Program-made: the position numbers and the translations under genes
In this document: one piece after another, positions 44,906 through 54,073 of the stretch
Layout: every line of letters begins with the position of its first letter
Numbering within the stretch: the stretch's first letter is position 1
NCBI RefSeq assembly: GCF_003347015.1
Contig: NZ_PNFB01000006.1
Coordinates: 105,968-169,967, forward strand
Length of the DNA: 64,000 bases
Origin: Brachybacterium sp. YJGR34
GTDB lineage: Bacteria; Actinomycetota; Actinomycetes; Actinomycetales; Dermabacteraceae
Direction: 5' to 3'
The notes under the pieces: model-generated
The model's database searches: none
Seen by the model: the letters and a program-made list of their open reading frames with translations, nothing else
Told to the model about the DNA's origin: nothing

Positions 44906-47031
44906 CCCTCCCCGCCGTTCCCGTCGCCCCCGGCCACGACACCTCCCGCACCGCCCGCCTCACCGCGCTCGCGATCCCGCTGCTGCTGCTCGTCACGATC
45001 CTCACGGCAGGGCTGGGGATGGCCGCGACCGGTGCGCTCGCCCCCGCCGAACTGGTCCCAGCCTCCCCCCTGGTGACCTGGGGGCTGCCCGTCGTCCGCG
45101 CCCTCCACCACCTCGGGATGGTGCTGGCGATCGGTGCCGGCGGCACGGCCGTGCTGCTGCTGCCCGGGCCCTCGCGCCGCGAGGTCACCGTGCTGGACCC
45201 GCCGCGCCGTCGCGCCGTCCGCCTGGCCGCCGCGGGCGCCGCCCTGTGGGCGGTCGCCTCCCTCGCCCAGGTCCCGCTGGGCGGCCTGGAGGCCGCCGGC
45301 GCCGGGGCCGACGTCGATGTCTGGGCGATCGCGCTCGACGGCGACCTGGGCCGGATCCAGCTGGCCATCGCGATCCTCGCGGGTCTGTCCGCCCTCGCCT
45401 ACGTCCTCGCCCGTTCCACCGTGCTCGCCTGCTGGGGGCTCGCTCTCGCCGGTCTGGGGGTGCTGAGCCTGGGCCTGTCCGGGCACGCCGGCGCCAGCCT
45501 GGACCACGTCAACGCGGTCGACGGCATCGCCCTGCACCTGGCCGGCATCTCGATCTGGGCCGGCGGGCTGCTCGCCATCGCACTGCTCGCGCCGCACCTG
45601 GAGGACGCCGTGCTCGCCACGGTGATCCGGCGCTTCTCCCCATGGGCGCTCGGCGCGGTGATCACCCTAGCCCTCAGCGGGGTGCTGAGCGCCGCGATCC
45701 GCCTCTCGGCGATCTCGGACCTGGTGACCACGGGCTACGGTCGGGTCGTGCTGGTCAAGGCGGTCGGCCTCGTCGGGCTCGCGGTGCTGGGCGCGCTCCA
45801 GCGCCGGCGCCTCGGGGACCGGATCCGCTTCCGCCATCTGGCCGCCACCGAAGGCCTGCTGATGGCCGCGGTGATCGGCGCCTCGATCGCGCTGGGGCGC
45901 TCCGCCCCGCCCGTGCCGCAGGAGGTGCCCGCCGTCGGCGACCTGCGCACGCTCTCCCTCGTCGGGTACCTGCCGCCCTCGCAGGAGTTCGGCCCCTCGA
46001 CGCTGTTCACGGTCGTCCAGATGGACTGGGCGGCGCTCGCGCTCGCGGTGGCCCTGGCGGGGGCGTATCTCGCGGGTGTGATGCGGCTGCGGCGGCGCGG
46101 GGACGCCTGGCCCTGGCACCGGGTGCTCGCCTTCGTCGCCGGCTGCCTGGCCTTCGCGTGGGTGATGAACGGGGGAGCGGCCGCCTGGGGACGGTTCCGC
46201 TTCGACGCGCACATGGTCCAGCACATGGCGATGATGATGATCGTGCCGCCGCTGTGGGTGCTGGGTGCTCCGGTGACGCTGCTCTCCCGGGCGGCGGCGC
46301 CGCGGACCGACGGCTCCCGCGGGATCCGCGAATGGGTCCTGGCCGCTCTGCACTCCCGCTACGCGCAGGTGGTCTCCTGGCCGCCGATCGCGGGCGCGAT
46401 CTTCGCCGGATCGCTGGTCCTGTTCTACTTCTCGCCGCTGTTCGAGGCGGCGATGTACTCGCACGTCGGCCATGTGCTGATGACGGTGCACTTCCTGGCC
46501 TCGGGCTATCTCTTCGCCTGGGTGCTGATCGGGATCGATCCCGCGCCGCGGCCCATCAACCCGGTCCTGAAGCTGATCACGCTGCTGGTCACGCTCGCCT
46601 TCCACGCGTTCTTCGGCGTCGCGCTGGCCTCCGCGACCTGGCTCGTCGCGGAGCACTGGTACCTGGACCTGGGGATGTACTCGCCGGAGCGGCTGGAGCT
46701 GATTCAGCTGCGGGGCGCGACGATCATGTGGGCGATCTCGGAGATCCCGACGGTGGGCTACGCGCTGATCGTCGCCCTGCAGTGGATGAAGTCCGAGGAC
46801 CGTCGGGCCCGGCAGTTCGACCGCAAGGCGGCGCGGGACGGCGGCGCGGAGCTCGCCGCCTACAACGCCTACCTGGCGAGCCTCGACGCGCGCGCGGGGA
46901 CGTCCACCGTCGGGGCCGACGCGGCCGACACGGAGACCCCCTCGCCCCCGTCGGGTTCCGCCGATGCCGCGGAGGATGCCGAGGAGCCGTCGACCTCCGC
47001 GCCTCCGGCGAACGGGCCGGGGACGGCCTGA
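44902..47031 (+). CDS. CopD-CtaG fusion membrane protein
   Basis: 709 residues, about 14 transmembrane segments. The N-terminal part (to about 320) matches CopD-type copper-transport domains: VRALHHLGMVLAIGAGGTAVLLL and GIALHLAGISIWAGGLLAIALLA with paired His residues. From about 365 it is the caa3-type cytochrome oxidase assembly domain CtaG: FDAHMVQHMAMMMIVPPLWVLGAPVTL and HVGHVLMTVHFLASGYLFAWVLIG. The combination suggests copper delivery for cytochrome oxidase maturation. The C-terminus is a soluble tail (about 70 residues). It overlaps the methyltransferase gene by four bases. Confidence 0.9.
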   Translation: MTLPAVPVAPGHDTSRTARLTALAIPLLLLVTILTAGLGMAATGALAPAELVPASPLVTWGLPVVRALHHLGMVLAIGAGGTAVLLLPGPSRREVTVLDPPRRRAVRLAAAGAALWAVASLAQVPLGGLEAAGAGADVDVWAIALDGDLGRIQLAIAILAGLSALAYVLARSTVLACWGLALAGLGVLSLGLSGHAGASLDHVNAVDGIALHLAGISIWAGGLLAIALLAPHLEDAVLATVIRRFSPWALGAVITLALSGVLSAAIRLSAISDLVTTGYGRVVLVKAVGLVGLAVLGALQRRRLGDRIRFRHLAATEGLLMAAVIGASIALGRSAPPVPQEVPAVGDLRTLSLVGYLPPSQEFGPSTLFTVVQMDWAALALAVALAGAYLAGVMRLRRRGDAWPWHRVLAFVAGCLAFAWVMNGGAAAWGRFRFDAHMVQHMAMMMIVPPLWVLGAPVTLLSRAAAPRTDGSRGIREWVLAALHSRYAQVVSWPPIAGAIFAGSLVLFYFSPLFEAAMYSHVGHVLMTVHFLASGYLFAWVLIGIDPAPRPINPVLKLITLLVTLAFHAFFGVALASATWLVAEHWYLDLGMYSPERLELIQLRGATIMWAISEIPTVGYALIVALQWMKSEDRRARQFDRKAARDGGAELAAYNAYLASLDARAGTSTVGADAADTETPSPPSGSADAAEDAEEPSTSAPPANGPGTA

Positions 47032-47138
47032 CCGTCCGGGCCCGTGCCGGCACGGGGTCGTCGAGCGGCCCGCAGGGCGGCGGGTCCCCGGGCGGTCGCC
47101 ACGAGAGGGGGCGGCCCGGACCGCGCCGCGACGACGGA

Positions 47139-47170
47139 CGGCGGCGACCACCGGAGGGTGGTCGCCGCCG
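47139..47170. terminator. Terminator hairpin between convergent CopD-CtaG and metallo-hydrolase
   Basis: CGGCGGCGACCACC (47139-47152), loop GGAG, GGTGGTCGCCGCCG (47157-47170): a perfect 14-pair stem in the convergent gap. Confidence 0.78.
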
Positions 47171-47191
47171 CCGTGAGACGGAGCTACGCGC

Positions 47192-47812
47192 TCAGAGCCA
47201 GTCGCCCTGCGCGGCCCGCTTCTCCGTGCCGATCGTGGTGTCCGGCCCGTGGCCGGTGTGGACCACGGTGTCCTCCGGGAGGGCGAACAGTCGCTCCCGG
47301 ACCGACTCCTCGATGGTCTCCCGCGAGGAGAAGGAGCGCCCGGTGGCGCCGGGCCCGCCCTGGAACAGGGTGTCCCCGGTCATCACGGCACCCAGCTGCT
47401 CGGAGTAGTAGCAGGTGGAGCCGGGGGAGTGGCCGGGGGTGTGCAGGGCCTCGAGGTCGACGCCGGCGATGGTGAACATGTCGCCGTCGGCGACGTCGTC
47501 GTCCCAGGGCAGCTCGCCGTGGGTGAGCGCCCAGACCTCGCGGTCGGCGGGGTTGAGCAGGATCGGCGCCTCCAGCGCCTCGGAGAGCTCGGGAGCCATC
47601 CGCACGTGGTCGTCGTGCGCGTGGGTGAGCAGGATGCCCACGCACTCGCGCTCGCCGACCAGGTCGATCACGGTCTGCACGTCGTGCGGGGCGTCGAACA
47701 CCACGCACTGCTCGTCGTCGCCGAGGACCCAGACGTTGTTGTCCACCTCATGGGTCTCCCCGTCGAGGCTGAAGGTGCCGGAGGTGACGGCGTGGGAGAG
47801 GCGGGCGGTCAT
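47192..47812 (-). CDS. MBL-fold metallo-hydrolase paired with the mycothiol dehydrogenase
   Basis: 206 residues. The metallo-beta-lactamase motif [13 protein letters not shown] (metal ligands HxHxDH), [31 protein letters not shown] and [13 protein letters not shown] match glyoxalase II-like hydrolases. The ATG overlaps the stop of the dehydrogenase (ATGA), so it is cotranscribed. By analogy to Rv2260 next to mscR in M. tuberculosis, it probably hydrolyses S-formylmycothiol or a related thioester, completing formaldehyde oxidation. Substrate not shown. Confidence 0.9.
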   Translation of the reverse strand: MTARLSHAVTSGTFSLDGETHEVDNNVWVLGDDEQCVVFDAPHDVQTVIDLVGERECVGILLTHAHDDHVRMAPELSEALEAPILLNPADREVWALTHGELPWDDDVADGDMFTIAGVDLEALHTPGHSPGSTCYYSEQLGAVMTGDTLFQGGPGATGRSFSSRETIEESVRERLFALPEDTVVHTGHGPDTTIGTEKRAAQGDWL

Positions 47813-48909
47813 CGGGCCACCTCCACCACGGTGCGCAGGGTCCGGCCCTCGTGCAGGGAGTCCAGCGCCGCGTCGACGCCCGCCAGGTCGGTCCGCCCGG
47901 TGACGAAGCGGTCCAGGGGCAGCCGCCCCTGCAGGAAGAGGTCGACGAGATACGGGAAGTCGCGCTCGGGCAGGCAGTCGCCGTACCAGGAGGACTTCAG
48001 CGCCCCGCCCCGCCCGAAGACGTCCAGCAGCGGCAGCGTGATCTCGACCCCGGGACGGGGGACGCCGACGAGCACCACGCGGCCGGCGAGGTCGCGGGCG
48101 TAGAAGGCGGTCTCGTAGGTCTGCGGGATGCCGACGGCGTCGACCACCACGTCGGCGCCGTGGCCACCGGTGAGCTCCTGCACCCTCTCGGCCACCTCCT
48201 GCGGGGACAGACCCGCCGTGTGCACCGTGTGGGTGGCGCCGAGCTCCTCGGCGGCCGCCAGCTTCTTCTCGTCCACATCCAGTCCGATGATCGTGGTGGC
48301 CCCGGCCAGCGCCGCGCCCGCGATCGCCGCGCAGCCCACGCCGCCCAGGCCGATGACGGCGAGGGACTCGCCGCGCTGCACCGCGCCGGTGTTGATGGCG
48401 GCGCCGATGCCGGCCATCACGCCGCAGCCCAGCAGCCCGGCGACCTCCGCCGGGGCGTCCTCGGAGACCTTGGTGCACTGGCCCTGGTGGACCAGCGTCT
48501 TCTCGGCGAAGGAGCCGATGCCCAGCGCCGCGGTGAGCTCGGTGCCGTCGGTGAGGGTCATGGGCGTCGAGGCGTTGTGCGTGGCGAAGCAGTACTGCTG
48601 CACGCCCTTGCGGCAGGCGCGGCACTCACCGCACACGGCGCGCCAGTTCAGCACCACGTAGTCGCCGATCTCCACGTGGGTCACGCCCTCGCCGATGGCG
48701 GAGACGCGACCGGCGGACTCGTGCCCCAGCAGGAAGGGGAACTCGTCGTTGATGCCGCCGTCACGGTAGGCGAGGTCGGTGTGGCAGACGCCGGTCGCCT
48801 CGATGTCGACGACCACGTCGTAGGGGCCGGGGTCGGGGATCACGATGTCCACGAGCTCGGCGGGCTGCTTCTCGGCACGGGCGATGACGCCCTTCACGGT
48901 CCAGGTCAC
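47809..48909 (-). CDS. mscR: S-(hydroxymethyl)mycothiol dehydrogenase
   Basis: 366-residue zinc alcohol dehydrogenase that oxidises the formaldehyde-mycothiol adduct with NAD; it can also handle S-nitrosomycothiol. Catalytic zinc ligands Cys in [13 protein letters not shown] and His-Glu in [10 protein letters not shown]; structural zinc cysteines in [15 protein letters not shown]. The NAD-binding loop is [14 protein letters not shown]. Homology to MSMEG/Rv2259 enzymes is clear by the [13 protein letters not shown] region. It indicates mycothiol synthesis, a marker of actinobacteria. It overlaps the metallo-hydrolase by four bases. Confidence 0.93.
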   Translation of the reverse strand: MTWTVKGVIARAEKQPAELVDIVIPDPGPYDVVVDIEATGVCHTDLAYRDGGINDEFPFLLGHESAGRVSAIGEGVTHVEIGDYVVLNWRAVCGECRACRKGVQQYCFATHNASTPMTLTDGTELTAALGIGSFAEKTLVHQGQCTKVSEDAPAEVAGLLGCGVMAGIGAAINTGAVQRGESLAVIGLGGVGCAAIAGAALAGATTIIGLDVDEKKLAAAEELGATHTVHTAGLSPQEVAERVQELTGGHGADVVVDAVGIPQTYETAFYARDLAGRVVLVGVPRPGVEITLPLLDVFGRGGALKSSWYGDCLPERDFPYLVDLFLQGRLPLDRFVTGRTDLAGVDAALDSLHEGRTLRTVVEVAR

Positions 48910-48999
48910 GGAGAACTCCTCGGTCTCGTCGATGTCGGGACGAGCCTATCGGTGAGGAGCGTCGCGGCGGACCGATGCGACGCCCTGCGCCGCGGCTCC

Positions 49000-49005
49000 T
49001 AGAAT
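49000..49005 (+). promoter_or_regulatory. -10 element upstream of pheS
   Basis: TAGAAT; eight bases later lies an in-frame GTG (49014), 18 codons before the assigned start. The leader from a start near 49012 would otherwise be about 55 bases. Confidence 0.5.
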
Positions 49006-49067
49006 GGTCCGCGGTGCCCGCGCCCCGGCGAGCGCATCCCCCTGCCCACCGGACGAAAGCGAACCCT

Positions 49068-50174
49068 GTGTCCGAGTCACCCTCGACCCCCGACGCCCCG
49101 GTCATCGACGAGGCGTCCATCGGCGCCGCCGTCGATGCCGCGCTCGCCGCGATCGCGGCCGCCACGACCACCGCGGACCTCAAGGCCGTCCGCATCGCCC
49201 ACACGGGCGATGCCGCGCTGCTGTCGCGGGCGAATCGTGCCATCAAGGACCTCCCCAAGGACCAGAAGGCCGCCGCGGGCAAGCTCGTGGGGCAGGGCAA
49301 GGGTCGCGTCCAGAAGGAGCTGGCCGCGCGCCAGCAGGTGCTCGCCGCCGCCGAGGAGGAGGCCGCGCTCGCCGCGGAGACCGTCGACGTCACCCTCCCC
49401 ACGGACCGCCGGCCGCGCGGCGCGGCGCACCCGCTGACCACGCTGCAGGACCGGATCGAGGACTTCTTCGTCGGCATCGGCTGGGAGATCGCCGAGGGGC
49501 CGGAGATCGAGTCGGAGTGGATGAACTTCGACGCGCTCAACGCCGATCCGGAGCACCCCTCCCGCTCGCTCCAGGACACGCTGTACGTCGCGCCGGAGGG
49601 CTCCGGGATGCTGCTGCGCACCCAGACCTCCCCCGTCCAGATCCGCGCGATGCTCGAGCGCGGCGCTCCGCTGTACGTGGCCTGCCCGGGCACCGTCTTC
49701 CGGGCCGACGAGATCGACGCGACCCACTCCCCGGTGTTCCACCAGGTCGAGGGACTCGCGATCGACAAGGGTCTGACCATGGCGCACCTCGTGGGCACCC
49801 TCGACGCCCTCGCCGCGCACCTCTTCGGCGGTGCGCCGATCACCCGCCTGCGCCCCAATCACTTCCCCTTCACCGAGCCCAGCGCGGAGATGGACTTCCG
49901 CTGCTTCCGCTGCGACGCCCGGCTGGGCCTGGACCACGACGCCGATCCGGCCTGCCGGGTCTGCGGGGGCACCGGCTGGATCGAGATGGGCGGCTGCGGC
50001 ATGGTCCATCCGAACGTGCTGCGCGCGGCCGGGGTGGACCCCGAGGAGTACCAGGGCTTCGCCTTCGGCCTCGGGATCGAGCGCATCCTGATGCTCCGCA
50101 ACTCGGTGGCGGACATGCGCGACATGGTGGAGGGCGATGTCCGCTTCTCCCAGCACTACGGGACGGAGATCTGA
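49068..50174 (+). CDS. pheS: Phenylalanyl-tRNA synthetase alpha subunit
   Basis: 368-residue class II catalytic subunit. N-terminal coiled coil (residues 20-110, AALAAIAAATTTADLKAV...), motif 2 VFRADEIDATHSPVFHQVEG and motif 3 QGFAFGLGIERILML; the CRVCGGTGWIEMGGCGMVHPNV segment is typical. GTG 49068 is chosen since upstream codons (PAPRRAHPPAHRTKANP) have no homology pattern. A leaderless GTG at 49014 is the alternative. pheT follows one base after the stop. Confidence 0.94.
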   Translation: MSESPSTPDAPVIDEASIGAAVDAALAAIAAATTTADLKAVRIAHTGDAALLSRANRAIKDLPKDQKAAAGKLVGQGKGRVQKELAARQQVLAAAEEEAALAAETVDVTLPTDRRPRGAAHPLTTLQDRIEDFFVGIGWEIAEGPEIESEWMNFDALNADPEHPSRSLQDTLYVAPEGSGMLLRTQTSPVQIRAMLERGAPLYVACPGTVFRADEIDATHSPVFHQVEGLAIDKGLTMAHLVGTLDALAAHLFGGAPITRLRPNHFPFTEPSAEMDFRCFRCDARLGLDHDADPACRVCGGTGWIEMGGCGMVHPNVLRAAGVDPEEYQGFAFGLGIERILMLRNSVADMRDMVEGDVRFSQHYGTEI

Positions 50175-50175
50175 G

Positions 50176-52776
50176 ATGCCACGCATTCCCCTGACCTGGC
50201 TCGCCGAGCACGTCGAGCTGCCCGCCGGCACGAGCGCCCAGCAGGTCGCCACCGACCTCTCGCGGATCGGCCTCGAGGAGGAGGCGATCTTCGGGGCCCA
50301 GGTGACGGGCCCGCTGGTCGTCGGCCGCGTCCTCGACCTCGTCAAGGAGCCGCAGAAGAACGGCAAGACGATCAACTGGGTGCGCGTGGACGTGGGCCCC
50401 GAGCACAACGAGGACGCCGACGACCCGAAGGACCCCCAGCCCGGCGCGGAGCGCCCCAGCCGCGGCATCATCTGCGGCGCGCACAACTTCGTCGAGGGCG
50501 ACCTGGTGGTCGTCTCCCTGCCCGGCACCGTGCTGCCCGGGGACTTCGCGATCGCCGCCCGGAGGACCTACGGCCACACCTCCGACGGCATGATCTGCTC
50601 CGGCGACGAGCTGGGCCTGGGCGAGGACCCCAGCGGCGAGGACGGCATCATCGTGCTGGGCCGCGGGCATGCCGAGGGTCTGACCGCGGAGCCCGGGGAC
50701 GACGCGATCGCCCTGCTGGGCCTCGCCGACGAGACGGTCGAGATCAACGTGACCCCGGACCGCGGCTACTGCTTCGCGATGCGCGGCGTGGCCCGCGAGT
50801 ACTCCCACGCCACCGGAGCTGCCTACACCGATCCGGCCGCCGCGGTCGCGGTCCCCGCGGCCACCGGCCCCGGCATCGAGGTCCGCCTGCAGGACGAGAG
50901 CCCGCTGCGCGAGACCCCGGGCTGCTCGCGCTTCGTCGCCCTCGAGGTGCACGGCGTGGATCCGAGCGCCCGCACTCCCCGCTGGATGGCGCGCCGGCTG
51001 AACCAGGCCGGCATGCGGCCGATCTCCCTGATCGTCGACGTCACCAACTACGTGATGCTGGACCTCGGGCAGCCGCTGCACGCCTACGACGCCCAGAAGC
51101 TGGTCGCCCCGATCGTGGTGCGCCGTGCCCGCGCGGGCGAGAAGCTCACGACCCTCGACGACGTCACCCGCGCGCTCGATCCGGAGGATCTGCTGATCAC
51201 CGACAGCGCCGGCGGCGAGGGGGCGCGCGTGCTCGGTCTCGCGGGCGTCATGGGCGGGGAGTCCACCGAGGTCTCCGCGGACACCACCAGCATCGTGCTC
51301 GAGGCCGCGACCTTCCAGGACGTCGGCGTGGCCCGCACTGCGCGACGCCACCGCCTGCCCTCCGAGGCCTCCAAGCGCTTCGAGCGCGGTGTCGACCCGC
51401 TGCTGCCGGCGGTGGCGGCGCACCGCGCCGCCCAGCTGATCGTCGCCCTCGGCGGCGGCGAGATCGCCGCGTCGTGGACCGACGAGGGCGGCGTCTCCGC
51501 GCCGGCGCCGATCACCCTGCCGCTCGGGGACGCCGAGCGCGTGGTAGGGATCGCCTACACCGCCGAGCAGGTGCGCGACAGCCTCGCGGCGATCGGCTGC
51601 ACCGTCGAGACGGGGACCGAGGACGCCCTGGTCGTCACCCCGCCGAGCTGGCGGCCCGACCTCACCCTCCGCGAGGACCTGATCGAGGAGATCGCCCGGC
51701 TGGTCGGCTACGAGGCGATCCCCTCGGTGCTGCCCACGGCCCCCGGCGGACGCGGCCTCACCCGCGCCCAGCAGGCCCGCCGCAGCGCGCGCCGGGCGCT
51801 CGTCGAGGCCGGCCTGACGGAGGTCGCCTCCTACCCGTTCGTCGGCGAGGGCGTCTTCGAGACGCTGCGCTACGGGACCGAGGACGTGCGCCGACGCGCC
51901 GTGCGCCTGCTGAACCCGCTGGCCGAGGACGAGCCGCTGCTGCGCACCTCGCTGCTGCAGACGCTGCTGCCGGTGGCCCGGCGCAACCTGGGCCGCGGCG
52001 AGGACGCGACGGCGATCTTCCAGGTGGGCACCACCGCGACCGCGCGCACCACCGGGGACCGCGCGCCCGTCCCCGCGGCCGCACAGCGTCCCACCGCGGC
52101 CGAGCTCGAGGAGATCCTCGCGGCGCTGCCGGAGCAGACCCGCACGCTCGCGGCCGTGATCGGCGGCGCCTCGGGCCCCGGATCCTGGCAGGGCGAGCCC
52201 GAGGCCTGGGGATGGGCCGATGCCCTCGAGCTCGCGCGCCGGGCAGCCGCCGCCGTCGGCGCGGTGCTCGAGGTGCGCCAGGTCGAGCACGCCCCCTTCC
52301 ACCCCGGCCGCGCCGGCGAGCTGCGCGTGCGCACCGCCGAGGGCGAGGAGCAGGTGGTGGGGCATGCCGGAGAGCTCCACCCGTCGGTGATCTCGGCGTT
52401 CTCGCTTCCGGCGCGCACCAGCGCGCTCGAGCTGGACCTCGCCGCGCTCATCGCGGCGGCCCCGGCCGTGGTGCGCGCCGCCCCCGTGCCCACCTACCCG
52501 CCGGCCAAGGAGGACTTCGCCTTCGTCGTCGCGGAGTCCGTCCCGGCGAGCGCCGTCGAGGCGGCGATCGTCGTGGGCATCGGCGACCTCGCCGAGAAGG
52601 TCCACCTCTTCGACGTCTTCACCGGGGAGCAGATCGGTGCGGGGAAGAAGTCGCTGGCCTTCTCCGTCCGGCTCCGCTCCACCGAGGGCACCCTGTCCGC
52701 GGAGCAGATCGGGGAGGCCCGCTCGCGGTGCATCGCCGCGGTCGCTGCGGCCGTGGGCGGCGAGCTGCGCGCCTGA
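50176..52776 (+). CDS. pheT: Phenylalanyl-tRNA synthetase beta subunit
   Basis: 866 residues. Domain order visible: PRIPLTWLAEHVELP start, EMAP/OB-fold tRNA-binding domain (about 45-165: GPLVVGRVLDL, RGIICGAHNFVEGDLV), B3/4 editing domain (LVDVTNYVMLDLGQPLHAYD), B5 (about 410-480), the class II-like core, and the C-terminal anticodon-binding FDX-ACB domain (PTYPPAKEDFAFVV ... LSAEQIGEARSRCIAAV). Start ATG is one base after the pheS stop; both subunits are thus coupled. The beta subunit also edits mischarged Tyr-tRNA. Confidence 0.96.
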   Translation: MPRIPLTWLAEHVELPAGTSAQQVATDLSRIGLEEEAIFGAQVTGPLVVGRVLDLVKEPQKNGKTINWVRVDVGPEHNEDADDPKDPQPGAERPSRGIICGAHNFVEGDLVVVSLPGTVLPGDFAIAARRTYGHTSDGMICSGDELGLGEDPSGEDGIIVLGRGHAEGLTAEPGDDAIALLGLADETVEINVTPDRGYCFAMRGVAREYSHATGAAYTDPAAAVAVPAATGPGIEVRLQDESPLRETPGCSRFVALEVHGVDPSARTPRWMARRLNQAGMRPISLIVDVTNYVMLDLGQPLHAYDAQKLVAPIVVRRARAGEKLTTLDDVTRALDPEDLLITDSAGGEGARVLGLAGVMGGESTEVSADTTSIVLEAATFQDVGVARTARRHRLPSEASKRFERGVDPLLPAVAAHRAAQLIVALGGGEIAASWTDEGGVSAPAPITLPLGDAERVVGIAYTAEQVRDSLAAIGCTVETGTEDALVVTPPSWRPDLTLREDLIEEIARLVGYEAIPSVLPTAPGGRGLTRAQQARRSARRALVEAGLTEVASYPFVGEGVFETLRYGTEDVRRRAVRLLNPLAEDEPLLRTSLLQTLLPVARRNLGRGEDATAIFQVGTTATARTTGDRAPVPAAAQRPTAAELEEILAALPEQTRTLAAVIGGASGPGSWQGEPEAWGWADALELARRAAAAVGAVLEVRQVEHAPFHPGRAGELRVRTAEGEEQVVGHAGELHPSVISAFSLPARTSALELDLAALIAAAPAVVRAAPVPTYPPAKEDFAFVVAESVPASAVEAAIVVGIGDLAEKVHLFDVFTGEQIGAGKKSLAFSVRLRSTEGTLSAEQIGEARSRCIAAVAAAVGGELRA

Positions 52777-52794
52777 TCCCGGCAGCTCCGAGGG

Positions 52795-52824
52795 CGAGGG
52801 CCCGGTCCGCGGACCGGGCCCTCG
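52795..52824 (+). terminator. Terminator after pheT
   Basis: A perfect 30-base self-complementary sequence, CGAGGGCCCGGTCCG (52795-52809) with its reverse complement directly after, starting 19 bases past the pheT stop and before the arg promoter. Confidence 0.75.
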
Positions 52825-52853
52825 CGGCGTCCCCGGCCCGTGAGTCGCCACAT

Positions 52854-52884
52854 TTGGCTGTTCATGCATTCCTCTGTATATACT
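52854..52884 (+). promoter_or_regulatory. arg operon promoter with overlapping candidate ARG box
   Basis: TTGGCT (52854-52859), 17-base spacer, TATATA (52877-52882; TATACT is one alternative) leads straight to ATG 52891, six to eight bases later, so the mRNA is leaderless. The promoter lies in an AT-rich island, TGTTCATGCATTCCTCTGTATATAC at 52859-52883, whose TGCAT and TGTATA halves resemble ARG boxes bound by ArgR; argR itself is in this operon, allowing arginine-dependent feedback. Confidence 0.6.
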
Positions 52885-52890
52885 TCCGAC

Positions 52891-54006
52891 ATGTCGTCCA
52901 TGCCTTCCCCCAGCAGCTCCACCGACCCGACGAGCGGAGCCGCCGGCCGCCGTCCCCGCGTCGCCGTGGTCGGCGCCTCCGGCTACGCCGGCGGGGAGAC
53001 GCTGCGGCTGCTGTCGGGGCACCCCGGCGTCGAGGTCGCGACCGTCGCCGCGCACTCGAGCGCGGGCCGGCGGCTCAGCGAGGTGGCCCCGCACATCGAT
53101 CTCGGGCACGATCCGGTGCTGCAGGAGACCACGGTGGAGAGCCTGCGCGGCCATGACGTGGTGGTCCTCGCGCTCCCGCACGGCGAGTCCGGGCGGATCG
53201 CCGCCGCCCTGCGGGCCGATGACCCCGAGGTGCTCGTGCTCGACCTCGGCGCGGACCACCGGCTCGAGAGCGCCGTGGACTGGGCCGACTACTACCGCAC
53301 CGAGCATGCGGGCACCTGGACCTACGGCATGCCCGAGCTGCCGCTCGCGGACGGCACCCGCCAGCGCGAGCACCTCGTCGGCGCGCGCGAGATCGCGGTG
53401 CCCGGCTGCAACGCCACGGCCGTCACGCTCGCCCTCGCGCCGCTGGTCCGCGCGGGACTCGTGGACGGCAGCCGGCTCAGCGCGGTGCTGCCGGTGGGCT
53501 ACTCCGGGGCGGGCCGCTCCCCGAAGCAGCACCTCCTGCTGGCCGAGGCCGCCGGCACCGCCTCCCCGTACGCCGTGGGGGGCACCCATCGCCACGTCCC
53601 CGAGGTGCTGCAGAACCTCCGCCGCGCCGGTGGGCAGGACGACCTCCGCCTGACCTTCACCCCGGTGCTGGTGCCGATGAGCCGCGGCATCCTCGCGGTG
53701 TGCAATGCGCCGGTCCCGGACGGCACCACCACCGCGGACCTGCTGGGCGCGCTCCAGGGCGACTACGCCGGCGAGCACTTCGTCGCCGTGCTGCCCGAGG
53801 GCACCTTCCCCGCCACCGGCGAGGTGGCCGGTGCGAACACGATCCGGATCGGGGCCGCGGTGGATCGCCGCAGCGGACAGGCGACCGTGGTCGCAGCGAT
53901 CGACAACCTCGTCAAGGGCACGGCCGGGGCGGCGATCCAGTCGCTCAACCTCGCCCTCGGCCTCACGGAGTCCACCGGACTCACCCGGACCGCGCTCGCC
54001 CCCTGA
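52891..54006 (+). CDS. argC: N-acetyl-gamma-glutamyl-phosphate reductase
   Basis: 371 residues. Third step of arginine synthesis, NADPH-dependent. Rossmann loop VAVVGASGYAGGETLRLLSG; catalytic Cys in VPGCNATAVTLAL (about residue 173); AVLPVGYSGAGRSPKQH and THRHVPEV further support. ATG 52891 is chosen because of the promoter spacing and adds a Ser/Pro-rich head of about 25 residues; another ATG (52900) is possible. First gene of the arginine operon. Confidence 0.95.
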   Translation: MSSMPSPSSSTDPTSGAAGRRPRVAVVGASGYAGGETLRLLSGHPGVEVATVAAHSSAGRRLSEVAPHIDLGHDPVLQETTVESLRGHDVVVLALPHGESGRIAAALRADDPEVLVLDLGADHRLESAVDWADYYRTEHAGTWTYGMPELPLADGTRQREHLVGAREIAVPGCNATAVTLALAPLVRAGLVDGSRLSAVLPVGYSGAGRSPKQHLLLAEAAGTASPYAVGGTHRHVPEVLQNLRRAGGQDDLRLTFTPVLVPMSRGILAVCNAPVPDGTTTADLLGALQGDYAGEHFVAVLPEGTFPATGEVAGANTIRIGAAVDRRSGQATVVAAIDNLVKGTAGAAIQSLNLALGLTESTGLTRTALAP

Positions 54007-54073
54007 TCCTCGCGGGGACCCCGTATCCCGTCGGCTCACCTCCCTCATCCCTCCCGACCCTCAGGAGCCCCCT

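Noticed and set aside
49870..54048. A 1,392-codon open frame on the minus strand
   Set aside because: It lies antisense to pheS, pheT and argC. Its translation is low-complexity (Arg/Gly/Ala/Asp-rich) with no domain pattern, as expected for high-GC DNA where antisense frames stay open.
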